64,000 nt of DNA from Anaerolineae bacterium. GTDB taxonomy: Bacteria; Chloroflexota; Anaerolineae; UBA4142; SHND01. The stretch covers positions 1-64,000 of the forward strand of contig JAJTXZ010000003.1 of the NCBI GenBank assembly GCA_021463195.1, written 5' to 3'. Below the pieces are notes generated by a model that searched no databases, was not told the DNA's origin, and saw nothing but the letters and a program-made list of their open reading frames with translations. Made by a program: the position numbers and the translations under genes. This document shows positions 1-8,324 of this stretch, one piece after another (the first letter of the stretch is position 1; every line of letters starts with the position of its first letter).

Positions 1-226
1 CAGGACAGGGGCGAAACGGTGGGGTAAAAGCCCACCAGCGTCGGCAGCGATGACGACGGCTAGGTGAATGTCCAATCGGGAGCAAGGCAGGTGGGCTATT
101 GTCGCAAGGCAATGGTCCTGTCGCAGCAGAGTGATTCGGTTCGCAAGAATCGCATACACAACGCCGAAGCAGCGATGTTTCGAGACAGATGACGGAGTGA
201 AACAGAATCGGGGGTACGACCACTTG
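1..226 (+). ncRNA. rnpB: RNase P RNA, 3' part (5' end outside window)
   Basis: This is the catalytic RNA of ribonuclease P, which trims the 5' leaders of tRNA precursors. The window opens inside it. The bases at 9-34 (GAAACGGTGGGGTAAAAGCC followed by CACCAG) match the conserved core, which in E. coli reads GAAAGGGTGCGGTAAGAGCG. The conserved GGGAGCAAGGC block is at 79-89, and the AGATGAC...ACAGAATCGGGGG closing segment is at 185-216. The 3' boundary near 226 is estimated from where the conserved end should lie. The 5' half lies to the left of the window, so the A-type fold could not be checked in full. Confidence 0.85.
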
Positions 227-460
227 CCAAACTTGATTTATGTTTGTTGATTTTTGATTGTGGCGCGGCTTGCGCTGTTTTGAAATCAGAAATCGTGTGG
301 GGCGTGTGATAGGTGTCGAATCGAAAGCGACGGCAAAGGCGCTTGTAGATTCATCGGGTTCGATTCCCGACGCGTCCGGTCTGAATCGGCAAGGAGCAGT
401 ACGGGTCCTTGAGCCGCGCAATGTAGCGTGTGTGGGCAATACTCCTTCGGTTCGAACTGT
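227..460 (+). other. Spacer between rnpB and the first CDS, no confident gene
   Basis: About 230 bases without a convincing protein gene. The open frame crossing it has no ribosome binding site and no recognisable product. A T-arm-like string (GGGTTCGATTCCCGACGCGTCC) occurs at 356-377, but I cannot build a cloverleaf or a tmRNA around it. The stretch ends in a strong terminator, so it is probably transcribed, either as the rnpB 3' trailer or as a separate small RNA. Confidence 0.3.
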
Positions 461-499
461 GGCGCCTAACCAACGTTGTTTGGGAAAGCGCCTTTTTTT
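461..499 (+). terminator. Rho-independent terminator after rnpB/spacer RNA
   Basis: The arms GGCGC (461-465) and GCGCC (488-492) enclose an inner CCAA/TTGG pairing and are followed by seven T (493-499). The T run on the plus strand ends transcription coming from rnpB or the spacer. Confidence 0.7.
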
Positions 500-631
500 G
501 CGTATGGCATCTGGCTTAATATAAATGCCCGGCGCAAAAGCGATTTTATTGCGATGCGTTTTACGCGTCCTCTATTATTTTCATTCGACACGAGCGCCGC
601 GCTTTCGTCGAACGCTCGTAAAGGAGTAAAA

Positions 632-961
632 ATGCGCGCCGAGATTCTCTTTCCACACAAGAGCGTGTATGCGCTCGCCGGGTTGCGCGAACCCAAATGG
701 CGAGAACTTGCAAAACGTGTCTCCACATTGCCGGAAGACCATCCCGACAGTTTGGCGTTTTGCTTGATGATGATCCGACAATGTGGTTGTTTAGATTGCA
801 ATCCGGACCGCTACAAAGCGTTGATGGGCTGCGCCGCTTGCGCGAAGCGGAATGTTGCCGGCTATAAAGGGACGGACGACCAACTATTAAAAGCGTACAA
901 ACAGGCGCGCGGCGAAATTGTCAAGTTTCTTGAGGCGGAGGAGTTGGCGCAGGCGGCGTAA
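632..961 (+). CDS. Small cysteine-rich protein, function unknown
   Basis: A 109-residue protein that I cannot assign to a family. The start at 632 is chosen because AAGGAG lies at 621-626, six bases before this ATG; the longer open frame from 476 has no such site and reads through the terminator of the preceding RNA. The central part has clustered cysteines, with CGCLDC followed by CAAC, plus one earlier Cys. That spacing suggests a zinc or iron-sulfur site (inference). The C-terminal 40 residues are charged and probably helical. It lies 27 bases before an HNH endonuclease gene on the same strand, so the two are probably co-transcribed. Confidence 0.7.
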   Translation: MRAEILFPHKSVYALAGLREPKWRELAKRVSTLPEDHPDSLAFCLMMIRQCGCLDCNPDRYKALMGCAACAKRNVAGYKGTDDQLLKAYKQARGEIVKFLEAEELAQAA

Positions 962-988
962 TATACAAGCGCCGCAGGAGTGATTGCG

Positions 989-1489
989 GTGAATGGGGTA
1001 CTGGTTCTGAACGCTTCGTACGAACCGTTGAATATCGTTTCGGTGAGACGCGCGATCGTCTTGCTGCTCAAAGAAAAAGCGGAATTAATCGAAGCCGCTG
1101 AAGCGAAAATCCGCGCGGAACGCATGCAATTTGATGTGCCGCTGGTGATTCGGCTGGTTTCGTTTGTCCCCATCCCGCGTCGTTTGCCCCTGCCGCTCTC
1201 GCGGCGCACTGTGTTGGCGCGCGACTTGTACACATGTCAGTACTGTGGCACGCAGCCCGGACGCAATGAATTGACGCTCGACCATATATTGCCGCGCTCG
1301 CGCGGCGGCGCGACAAGTTGGGAAAATGTCGTGACCGCGTGCGGCCCGTGCAATCGGCGCAAGGGCAACCGTATGCCGGACGAGGCGAATATGAGACTGC
1401 TGTCCACGCCGGGGCGTCCGCGCTTTGTCGCGGTCGTGATGTTGGGCGAAGCCAGCGCGCACGATGTGTGGAATAAATATTTGATCTAG
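989..1489 (+). CDS. HNH endonuclease family protein
   Basis: A 166-residue HNH nuclease-fold protein. The N-terminus VLVLNASYEPLNIVS is the usual opening of this widespread bacterial family. The C-terminal half carries the HNH zinc finger: CQYCG, then LDHILPRSRGG with the catalytic-type DH, then W-N-V, and ACGPCNRRKG. The start is GTG at 989 because AGGAG (976-980) lies eight bases upstream; GTG at 980 would overlap that site. The role of this family is not settled, and no restriction or phage genes flank it here. It follows the Cys-rich gene and is closed by hairpins downstream. Confidence 0.88.
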   Translation: MNGVLVLNASYEPLNIVSVRRAIVLLLKEKAELIEAAEAKIRAERMQFDVPLVIRLVSFVPIPRRLPLPLSRRTVLARDLYTCQYCGTQPGRNELTLDHILPRSRGGATSWENVVTACGPCNRRKGNRMPDEANMRLLSTPGRPRFVAVVMLGEASAHDVWNKYLI

Positions 1490-1537
1490 ACCAGTTTCCG
1501 ATTTGATTTAGAGCCGATTCCACTTTGATTTGTGGAT

Positions 1538-1571
1538 AGACCTTTTGGGTTTCCGAAAACCCGAAAGGTCT
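1538..1571. repeat. Perfectly paired intergenic hairpin (A-like core)
   Basis: Inverted repeat AGACCTTT...AAAGGTCT around GGGTTTCCGAAAACCC. It resembles the core of the 92-bp element at 8325 and 37394. A second weaker hairpin of the same style (CCTTTGG...CCAAAGG) is at 1613-1638. Near-identical words flank them: CTAGACCA at 1486 and 1650, and GGAATTCG-C-CTAG at 1592 and 1661. So the 1490-1680 spacer looks like a duplicated unit. Either hairpin could also act as a transcription stop. Confidence 0.6.
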
Positions 1572-1705
1572 TGCCCCGCAAACGAATCAGGAATTCGCTC
1601 TAGGCGACAGTCCCTTTGGGTTTTCGGAAATCCAAAGGGGCTTTTACCCTAGACCAACTAGGAATTCGCGCTAGAGCAAAAAAGCAGCGAGTTGTAATTT
1701 GGCAA

Positions 1706-1732
1706 GCCGCGAGCGCGCTCGCGGCTTTTTTT
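1706..1732 (+). terminator. Rho-independent terminator after HNH gene
   Basis: The stem GCCGCGAGC / GCTCGCGGC (1706-1725) is followed by seven T (1726-1732) on the plus strand. It separates the plus-strand HNH unit from the converging oxidase operon. Confidence 0.85.
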
Positions 1733-1751
1733 GCGTGTCCGCGCGGGAAAA

Positions 1752-2666
1752 TTAGACGGGCAGCAGAATCGCGTCAATGACCATGAGCAAAAAGAGCAGC
1801 GCGAGATAGCCGTTGGAATAGTAATACAATTTCCGCGCGATGGGTTTGCCGGCGTCGCGCGCGAACCACAAGCGCGTCGCCAACCACAAAAAATAACCTC
1901 CCAAACTCAGCGCGCCAATAAAATAAAGCCAGCCGAGACCGTGAAATAAAAACGGCATCAATGTGACAATAAATAGCAGAATGGAATAGAGGATGATATG
2001 ACGCCGTGTTTCCACTTCGCCCCATACAACGGGTAGCATCGGAATCGCGGCTTTGCGATAATCTTTTTCGACCAGCAACATTAACGCCCACGTGTGCGGC
2101 GGCGTCCATAAAAATATAATCGCAAAGAGATATAACGGCAGGACCGACAATTCATTCGTTACGGCGACCCATCCGACGAGCGGCGGAATCGCGCCCGCGC
2201 CGCCGCCGATAACGATATTTTGCGGCGTCAAACGTTTTAGCAGCACGGTGTACGCATAGGCGTAATAGACAATGCCGATGGTTGAAAGCGTCGCGGCAAA
2301 CCAATTTACGCCGAATCCCAAAATAACTATCGAGAGCGCGCAAAGGGTCAGCGCGAAAATCAACGCGTTGCGCGGCGCAATACGTCCACTAGGCAGCGGA
2401 CGGCGCGCGGTGCGTCCCATGACTTTGTCGGTTTCGCGGTCCACATACGAATTCACCGCGTTCGCGCCGCCCGCCGCGCAGGCGCCGCCCAACAGCGTCA
2501 AAAACAAAATCGAAAGCGGCGGCAGACCGCGCGCGGCAATCAACATGCTGCACAGGGTCGTCATCAGCAGCAACCCCACAATCCACGGCTTGGTCAGTAA
2601 AAAATAATTCGAGAGAATGCCGCGCCAACTTGTTCGTCCGTCGGCGCTTGATGATTGTTGCGACAT
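1752..2666 (-). CDS. ctaB: Protoheme IX farnesyltransferase (heme O synthase)
   Basis: Converts heme B to heme O by adding a farnesyl group, in the cytoplasmic membrane; heme O or heme A then goes into the oxidase. The 304-residue length is normal for CtaB/CyoE. The UbiA-type motif NSYVDRETDK, with Asp76 and Asp80 that bind the prenyl diphosphate through Mg2+, is followed by GRTARRPLPSGR. Seven to nine hydrophobic segments fill the rest. It is the last gene of the coxB-coxA-coxC-coxIV-ctaG-ctaB operon, 34 bases after ctaG. No ctaA (heme A synthase) is in the window. Confidence 0.95.
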   Translation of the reverse strand: MSQQSSSADGRTSWRGILSNYFLLTKPWIVGLLLMTTLCSMLIAARGLPPLSILFLTLLGGACAAGGANAVNSYVDRETDKVMGRTARRPLPSGRIAPRNALIFALTLCALSIVILGFGVNWFAATLSTIGIVYYAYAYTVLLKRLTPQNIVIGGGAGAIPPLVGWVAVTNELSVLPLYLFAIIFLWTPPHTWALMLLVEKDYRKAAIPMLPVVWGEVETRRHIILYSILLFIVTLMPFLFHGLGWLYFIGALSLGGYFLWLATRLWFARDAGKPIARKLYYYSNGYLALLFLLMVIDAILLPV

Positions 2667-2700
2667 ACAAAATTCCTAAATCGCGTGAAACCGCCGCGCC

Positions 2701-3525
2701 TCAAATAAATTCGTGTTCGCCTTGAATCGGTCCTTTGGCGCCGAACCAATAGAAAAAAATTATCGTGAGCGCGAGCAAAAAGATGAGCGCCGTGCCAACC
2801 CACATGATGAGTCCGGCGACCATTTGGTCGTCAAGAACCGAGATGCCCCAAATGCGCGGCGCTTGATCGTAAAATAAATAAATTGGCTGCGGCGCAAGGG
2901 TAATGAGCGCGCCCAAGCCCGTATTCAGCACGCTGGCGAGAAAAATGTACAACGCTTGCAACGGCAGCGGCGCGCGCGGCAAAAGCGGCGTCGGACTGAG
3001 GATCGGCATCCACAATAAGAATCCCGCAAAGGTCATGGTGAAATGTTCCAACAAATGAACTGGCGCCGCGTACAACGCCAAATCGTACAGCGCCGGAATA
3101 TGCCACACGGCAAACGTAAAATTGAAAATCAAAAACGCCCAAAAAGGGCGCGTTAATTTGCGGGCAATGCGGAGCAGCGTCGGAAAACGAGTCAAGGGAT
3201 TAAAGACCCAACCGGGCAAACCCAATAACATTAGCGGTGGCGCAATCAAGGTCAACAACACATGCTGAAGCATGTGCGCGCTGAAAAGATATTGGTCCGC
3301 CAGCGTTGAGAGCGGCGTAATGAGCGCGAGAACGAGCGCCAAGATACCCGTCGTCCAATACATCAAGTGCGATGAACGAATGGGCTGACTATCCGGAAAT
3401 TTCGCGCGCAGCGGGCCCGTGATTAGCAGATAGGCGCCGTGCAAAAGGAGGATGCTGAACCAAATGCCCGGCTCAAAAGCCCAGTTGGTCCACCAAAAAT
3501 CAGCGGGCGGATTATAAATATTCAC
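2701..3525 (-). CDS. ctaG: CtaG-family (caa3_CtaG) cytochrome c oxidase assembly protein
   Basis: A 274-residue multi-span membrane protein of the caa3_CtaG family, needed for assembly of caa3 oxidase, probably by copper delivery to CuB. This family is unrelated in fold to the Cox11 type of CtaG. About seven hydrophobic segments are visible. The histidine-bearing segment FSAHMLQHVLL (His84, His88) is typical of the family, followed by LIAPPLMLLGLP. It lies between the subunit IV fusion and ctaB in the same operon. Confidence 0.9.
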   Translation of the reverse strand: MNIYNPPADFWWTNWAFEPGIWFSILLLHGAYLLITGPLRAKFPDSQPIRSSHLMYWTTGILALVLALITPLSTLADQYLFSAHMLQHVLLTLIAPPLMLLGLPGWVFNPLTRFPTLLRIARKLTRPFWAFLIFNFTFAVWHIPALYDLALYAAPVHLLEHFTMTFAGFLLWMPILSPTPLLPRAPLPLQALYIFLASVLNTGLGALITLAPQPIYLFYDQAPRIWGISVLDDQMVAGLIMWVGTALIFLLALTIIFFYWFGAKGPIQGEHEFI

Positions 3526-3619
3526 ATTCAGAAAAAAATTGCGCGCCGAGCGATAACGCGCTCAACGCGCAGCGGGTACGGTATCGCGCGTGCGCTGCAT
3601 GCGCGGCGGTTCGCGCGTT

Positions 3620-4366
3620 TTACTTGATAACTACTGTGCCGTGCATGCCCAATTCAGCGTGTCCGGGAATGCTGCAGAAAAAGACGTATTCGCCCGGCGC
3701 CGGCGCTGTAAAATTGCCTTTGCCCGTCGAGCCCGCGAGCGCGTGCGCGACCACTTCCGCGGCAATGTTGGGGTCTTTCCACGGTTCGGCGGATTTATCT
3801 TTGGTGACGCCCGACAAAGTAAAATTATGTTCGACGCTGCCGCTATTGTTAATTGTGAGGCGGACGATTTGTCCCGAATTGGAATCGAATGCGTCCGGCT
3901 TGAAAAAATAATCGCCCGCTTCCATATTCAATGCCAACGGCGGACCCGCGTTCGGATTGCGCGTCGGGCGCGCGGCGGCTTCGCCACCGTGCGCGCCGGG
4001 CATCGCCTCGCGGACCGGAACGAGTTGTATCGGCGCCAAAAGCGCGACCATTGACAGCACGTAGGGCAGGGCAAAGACAAACACGCCGATGCCAAAAAAA
4101 CCCGCGTACAATTTGCTGTCAAATTTCAAGTGCATATAGTACAGGACGACGAGCAGCGCTTTTGCTACTGTCAATGCCAACAAGATTGGCACGCGTCCAA
4201 TCGTATTCTCAAAGAGCGTAGTCAGACCGATTTCAATCGCGGTCAAAATCCCCAGTATCACAAAAACCCCGATGTAATTGGGGTTGGCTTTTTTAATGCG
4301 CGCTTCTTCGGCGACCAAGTCGCTGGGATCGGTATGCGCGGAAGCCGTTACGTGTCCGTGTTCCAT
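3620..4366 (-). CDS. Cytochrome c oxidase subunit IV fused to a blue-copper cupredoxin domain
   Basis: A 248-residue fusion. Residues 31-110 hold three membrane spans with the look of prokaryotic oxidase subunit IV (NPNYIGVFVILGILTAIEIG, then the VLYYMHLKF stretch). A proline/glycine linker (115-145) leads to an outward-facing cupredoxin of about 100 residues. Its type-1 copper ligands are in place: His180 in VEHNFTL, Cys231 and His236 in FFCSIPGH, and Met241 in ELGM (C-x4-H-x4-M). The position between coxC and ctaG fits an oxidase subunit. The copper domain would sit at the outer face, where it could pass electrons to CuA or to the cytochrome c domain of CoxB (inference). Subunit IV is normally about 100 residues without this domain. 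Confidence 0.88.
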   Translation of the reverse strand: MEHGHVTASAHTDPSDLVAEEARIKKANPNYIGVFVILGILTAIEIGLTTLFENTIGRVPILLALTVAKALLVVLYYMHLKFDSKLYAGFFGIGVFVFALPYVLSMVALLAPIQLVPVREAMPGAHGGEAAARPTRNPNAGPPLALNMEAGDYFFKPDAFDSNSGQIVRLTINNSGSVEHNFTLSGVTKDKSAEPWKDPNIAAEVVAHALAGSTGKGNFTAPAPGEYVFFCSIPGHAELGMHGTVVIK

Positions 4367-4423
4367 TTTTGACTGAACCTGACCGCTTGGGGCTGGCTGG
4401 CAGCCGAAAGCGGTTGTTTGAAC

Positions 4424-5059
4424 TCAAATGAGATAAATAATGGTAAACAGCACGACCCACACGAGGTCAACAAAGTGCCAGTACAAGCCGCCCAATTCGA
4501 CGGCAAGATGATTGTGTTCACTGATGCCGCCGCGCAGCGCGCGAATAATCAACATCACAATCCAAATGATGCCGATCAAAACATGCGTTCCGTGAAAGCC
4601 GGTCAGGGCAAAAAAGGACGAGCTCCAGACATTCGTGTCGAACGTAATGCCATTGTTAATGAGCTCTATATATTCGAACGCTTGCCCGCCCAAAAACACA
4701 AGCCCCCAGAATGCGGTCGCAACCAAGAGGAAAATCATGCGCCCTTTTTTGGCGCGCTCGATCGCTTGCAGCGCCAACACCATTGTCAGACTGCTGAATA
4801 ACAGGATAAAGGTGTTGAACGAAGCGACGGCAAGGTCGAGATGTCCCGGCCCCTCTTCGAGCGAGACTTTGTCGCGATTGACCAAATAAGTCGCCATCAA
4901 CGCCGCAAAGAAAATAGATTCGGAGGCGATAAAGACCCACATGACCATTTTGCGATGGTCGAGTCCGGTGGAGGTCTCTACGTGCTCTGGAATCAATACG
5001 CCTTTGAGTGGCTCATCCGCGCGGCGCGCGCCCTGTTCCAATTTATCAACTGCTGCCAT
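4424..5059 (-). CDS. coxC: Cytochrome c oxidase subunit III
   Basis: A 211-residue heme-copper oxidase subunit III. It begins with a soluble stretch, then GLDHRKMVMWVFIASE, the usual first span with its conserved Glu, and later GFHGTHVLIG with the family histidines. About five spans are visible, the normal short bacterial form. It starts ten bases after the coxA stop, so the two are translated from one message. Confidence 0.95.
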   Translation of the reverse strand: MAAVDKLEQGARRADEPLKGVLIPEHVETSTGLDHRKMVMWVFIASESIFFAALMATYLVNRDKVSLEEGPGHLDLAVASFNTFILLFSSLTMVLALQAIERAKKGRMIFLLVATAFWGLVFLGGQAFEYIELINNGITFDTNVWSSSFFALTGFHGTHVLIGIIWIVMLIIRALRGGISEHNHLAVELGGLYWHFVDLVWVVLFTIIYLI

Positions 5060-5069
5060 GCTTCACCCC

Positions 5070-6959
5070 TTAGGAGGCGGGTTGAGAAACCCATCCAATG
5101 AGACCGATGAAAAAGACGACAATGCCAGTTACAAGTCCGATTGGCAATGACTGGAGCGCCATGCCCATACCGGAAATATCCAAAGCGAGCGGTCCGCCGT
5201 CAAAACCAAAAATGATGCCGATTGCGATGATGGATAAACCAATTGTCAAGACGAGCGGCCAAATGCTCGGACTCGGCAAATGCACCGTAGCTGTACCGCC
5301 GCCGGACAGGTCAACCGTTTTTGGATTGGACGCGAATTCGCCATGCGGACCGTATTTCGCGTCCCACAACGGGCGCGGGCTGTTCACCGGCAGCATCGAA
5401 GCAAAATTGTATGCTGGCGGCGGCGAAGAGGTCGCCCATTCCAAAGTTTGACCATCCCACGGGTCGTTGGTCGCGGTCGCCTTGTGGCGCAGACTTGTAA
5501 TGATGTTAATGACGAAAAACAGAACGCCAAACGCCACGAGATACGCGCCGATTGTTTCGATAAAGTTCCATACTTCCCAGCCCTGCGCGGCGCCGTAAGT
5601 ATAAATGCGGCGCGGCATCCCCAGCACACCCACATAGTGCATGATTAAAAATACGAGCGTCATGCCCACCATCGTGAACCAGAAATGCAGCTGTCCCAAT
5701 CTTTCATTCAAGAACCTGCCCGTCATTTTGGGGAACCAATAATAGGTGCCAGCGAATAACGCGAGAACCGCGCCCGCAAAGAGCGTGTAATGAAAGTGTC
5801 CGATGACGAAATAGGTGTCGGTCACTTGCCAATCCACCGGGACGGCGGCAAGAATTACGCCGCTGAGACCGCCGATCGTAAATTGACCGATAAAACCGGC
5901 GGCAAACAAGAATGCCGAGTTGATGCGCAGCGAACCGCGCCAAATGGTGGCGAGCCAATTAAAAATCTTGATGCCGGTCGGCACTGCGACGACAAAACTC
6001 ATTCCCGCGAAAACCGCGTCGGCGGCGGGCGACATGCCAACCGCGAACATGTGGTGCGCCCACACGGTGAAACTCACAAACGAGATGCCGGCGAACGCGA
6101 ACGCCATTGCCGCGTAACCGAAAATAGGTTTACGCGAATTCGTCGCTAGAATTTCAGAGATGATGCCGAATGGCGGCATGATCATGATATACACTTCGGG
6201 ATGTCCGAAAAACCAAAAGAGATGCTGCCACAACAAGGGGTCGCCGCCGTTATTCGGCAAATAAAAGGATGTCGAAAAAACGCGATCGAATAACAAGAGA
6301 AACATCGCGACGGAAACGCTGGGCAGCGCGAAAATGACGAGCAGCGAAGTGACGAGCGTGCCCCACACCAACAGCGGCAAGCGATTGATGGTCATGCCCG
6401 GCGCGCGCATATTAATAATCGTGACAATGAAATTTAAACTGCCGACGATGGATGAAATGCCCAAGAGTTGGAGCGAAAGAATCCAAAAATCAACGCCATG
6501 CGTCGGACTGTACGCTCGCTCGCTTAACGGCGCATAGCCAAACCAACCGGCATCCGGCGCGCCGCCGACGAGAAAACTTGAATACAATAACAATCCGCCG
6601 AATAGAAATAACCAATACCCCAGCGCGTTCAAACGCGGAAATGCCATATCGCGCGCGCCAATCATCAGCGGCACCAAATAGTTGCCAAAACCGCTATTCA
6701 AGGGCATGACGGCTAGGAAAATCATGGTGGTCCCGTGCATGGTGAAAAGCTCATTATAGAGATTCGGACCGACCAGCGTATTGCTTGCGGCGGCGAGCTG
6801 CGTGCGAATAATCAACGCTTCAATGCCGCCGACGATAAAAAAGATAACCGCAGTGATGAGGTACAAGATGCCGATGCGTTTGTGATCAACCGTCGTAATC
6901 CAGCTCATTAGACCTGTTGGCTGCGACGCACGCGGCAGCGCGAGAACATTGGTTGCCAT
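5070..6959 (-). CDS. coxA: Cytochrome c oxidase subunit I (A-type heme-copper oxidase)
   Basis: Catalytic subunit that reduces oxygen and pumps protons. The 629 residues start at the ATG at 6959, which follows GGAGAAGG; an upstream in-frame start at 6992 has no such site. Visible ligands and channel residues include MHGTTMIFL (low-spin heme His), GHPEVYIMIMP (CuB His, cross-linked Tyr and the D-channel Glu of the A family), AHHMFAVGM (CuB His pair) and GHFHYTLF (heme His pair). The C-terminus extends about 70 residues beyond the 12-span core and adds two hydrophobic segments, as in caa3-type subunit I. It follows coxB in the operon. Confidence 0.97.
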   Translation of the reverse strand: MATNVLALPRASQPTGLMSWITTVDHKRIGILYLITAVIFFIVGGIEALIIRTQLAAASNTLVGPNLYNELFTMHGTTMIFLAVMPLNSGFGNYLVPLMIGARDMAFPRLNALGYWLFLFGGLLLYSSFLVGGAPDAGWFGYAPLSERAYSPTHGVDFWILSLQLLGISSIVGSLNFIVTIINMRAPGMTINRLPLLVWGTLVTSLLVIFALPSVSVAMFLLLFDRVFSTSFYLPNNGGDPLLWQHLFWFFGHPEVYIMIMPPFGIISEILATNSRKPIFGYAAMAFAFAGISFVSFTVWAHHMFAVGMSPAADAVFAGMSFVVAVPTGIKIFNWLATIWRGSLRINSAFLFAAGFIGQFTIGGLSGVILAAVPVDWQVTDTYFVIGHFHYTLFAGAVLALFAGTYYWFPKMTGRFLNERLGQLHFWFTMVGMTLVFLIMHYVGVLGMPRRIYTYGAAQGWEVWNFIETIGAYLVAFGVLFFVINIITSLRHKATATNDPWDGQTLEWATSSPPPAYNFASMLPVNSPRPLWDAKYGPHGEFASNPKTVDLSGGGTATVHLPSPSIWPLVLTIGLSIIAIGIIFGFDGGPLALDISGMGMALQSLPIGLVTGIVVFFIGLIGWVSQPAS

Positions 6960-7034
6960 ACCTTCTCCTGAATGACGTTTCCCGACACACAACAGATAGC
7001 GGTTCGCGCGCTATCTGTTGCTGCAACATTTCTA

Positions 7035-8063
7035 TTATTTCAATGATTCCAAATACGCGACGAGCGCGTTCACTTCGTCCGGTGTCAGCTGCGGAATTTT
7101 CATAATGGTGCCTGGTTTAACCGCTTGAGGATTGCTCAGCCATTTGACCAAATTAGCGTGATCGAATTCGAGCAAACAACCGGCGATGCAGGTGCGCGAA
7201 GCGACATGCGTCAAATCGGGCCCAGTGACGCCTACCGCCGTTGTGCCTTGAATGGCATGACAGCCGATGCATGTAGTCTTGGGATTCAAAAAGATTTCTT
7301 TGCCGCGCGCCGCTTCACTGTTGGGCGCTGGCTCTGCCGCGGGCGTTTGAACATTATTGAGCCATGCTTCAAAATCGGCGGGACTCTGCACGATTACGCG
7401 AAAGAGCATATTGGCGTGCTGCGCGCCGCAGAATTCAGCGCACTGTCCGCTGTAGCTGCCCACCTTGTCCGTATAAAGCCAGGTCGTATTGGTGTATCCG
7501 GGCACCACATCCGTCTTGCCCATCAAACTGGGAATCCAAAAACTATGGATCACGTTATCCGATTTAAGCTCGACGTGTACCACTTGGCCGGCGGGAATAT
7601 GGATATCCGTCGCGTATTTCACCTTGCCGTCATTGTATTGGACTTCCCACCACCATTGATGTCCAACGACGCGGATGGGGATTCCTTGCCCGGGCGGAAA
7701 TTGCGGACCCACCTGACCCATCACATGGATCGTGAGACCAAAGACGCCGAGCAAAAGCAATGCCGGAATCGCGGTCCAGGTGATTTCTAATTTAGTGTTA
7801 CCGTGATTCTGTTCGGGATATTCGTCCGCTCTGCGCCGCTGATAGCGGAACACAAAAAAGATGAGCATCCCTTCGACAAAAATAAAAATTACGACGGAAA
7901 TCCAAAAGACCAGATGAAAGAGATCCGCCGTTAACTGCGCCGCCGGTGAAAACGGCGAAAGAATATCTTGGGGAGTCGCTGCGCAGCCCGCCAAGCCGAA
8001 TAGCGCCAAGGAGGCGCTGAGCGCCGCACCCAGCCGACTCCATTTGTTCCATAACAAACGCAT
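7035..8063 (-). CDS. coxB: Cytochrome c oxidase subunit II with C-terminal cytochrome c (caa3 type)
   Basis: Entry point for electrons into the oxidase. The 342 residues start at 8063 after GGGAGG. A lipoprotein signal ends in LAGC (Cys27), followed by two membrane spans (about 47-73 and 96-116). The outer cupredoxin domain holds the binuclear CuA site: His173, then C-A-E-F-C-G-A-Q-H-A-N-M (Cys208, Glu210, Cys212, His216, Met219). A cytochrome c domain follows with CIGCH (265-269) and a candidate axial Met321. An extra Cys pair (292, 296) lies inside the heme domain. It is the first gene of the operon. Confidence 0.96.
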   Translation of the reverse strand: MRLLWNKWSRLGAALSASLALFGLAGCAATPQDILSPFSPAAQLTADLFHLVFWISVVIFIFVEGMLIFFVFRYQRRRADEYPEQNHGNTKLEITWTAIPALLLLGVFGLTIHVMGQVGPQFPPGQGIPIRVVGHQWWWEVQYNDGKVKYATDIHIPAGQVVHVELKSDNVIHSFWIPSLMGKTDVVPGYTNTTWLYTDKVGSYSGQCAEFCGAQHANMLFRVIVQSPADFEAWLNNVQTPAAEPAPNSEAARGKEIFLNPKTTCIGCHAIQGTTAVGVTGPDLTHVASRTCIAGCLLEFDHANLVKWLSNPQAVKPGTIMKIPQLTPDEVNALVAYLESLK

Positions 8064-8290
8064 TCATCCTCCCAAAGAAATGGCGACAGGAATTGCCGCC
8101 ATGTTTTGCAGGGTCAGTCGTACGACAGTTTTTGTTTTACGCGCGCGCATGCGACGCGAGCGAGGACACACGGCATTGTGCGCAATCAAATATCGAATGT
8201 GGGGGAATTACGATTGGCTTGGCGCGCGTCGCAAGCGATGACGACCAGCCGTGCGATTAATGAGCGTGATGCTTTTAACAATCGCAGGCA
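8064..8290 (-). other. Long 5' leader of the cox operon
   Basis: About 220 bases lie between the predicted transcription start near 8284 and the coxB start codon. I found no ORF and no riboswitch class that I recognise. The only clear signal is the strong GGGAGG ribosome binding site just before coxB. Confidence 0.5.
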
Positions 8291-8318
8291 ATTATATACA
8301 ATTCTATTTACAATGCAA
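8291..8318 (-). promoter_or_regulatory. Sigma-70-type promoter of the cox operon
   Basis: On the minus strand TTGCAT (8313-8318) is separated by 16 bases from TATAAT (8291-8296). It directs transcription into coxB, with a start near 8284. Confidence 0.7.
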
Positions 8319-8324
8319 ACGACC

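Noticed and set aside
300-378. tRNA- or tmRNA-like gene around GGGTTCGATTCCCGACGCGTCC
   Set aside because: A T-arm and a wobble-rich acceptor (GGGCGTG/CGCGTCC) can be drawn, but no D-arm or anticodon stem fits between them. No tmRNA tag ending in ALAA-type residues is present, and no CCA follows.
476-631. Upstream extension of the Cys-rich gene from 476
   Set aside because: It overlaps the terminator of the preceding RNA and has no ribosome site; the ATG at 632 has AAGGAG.
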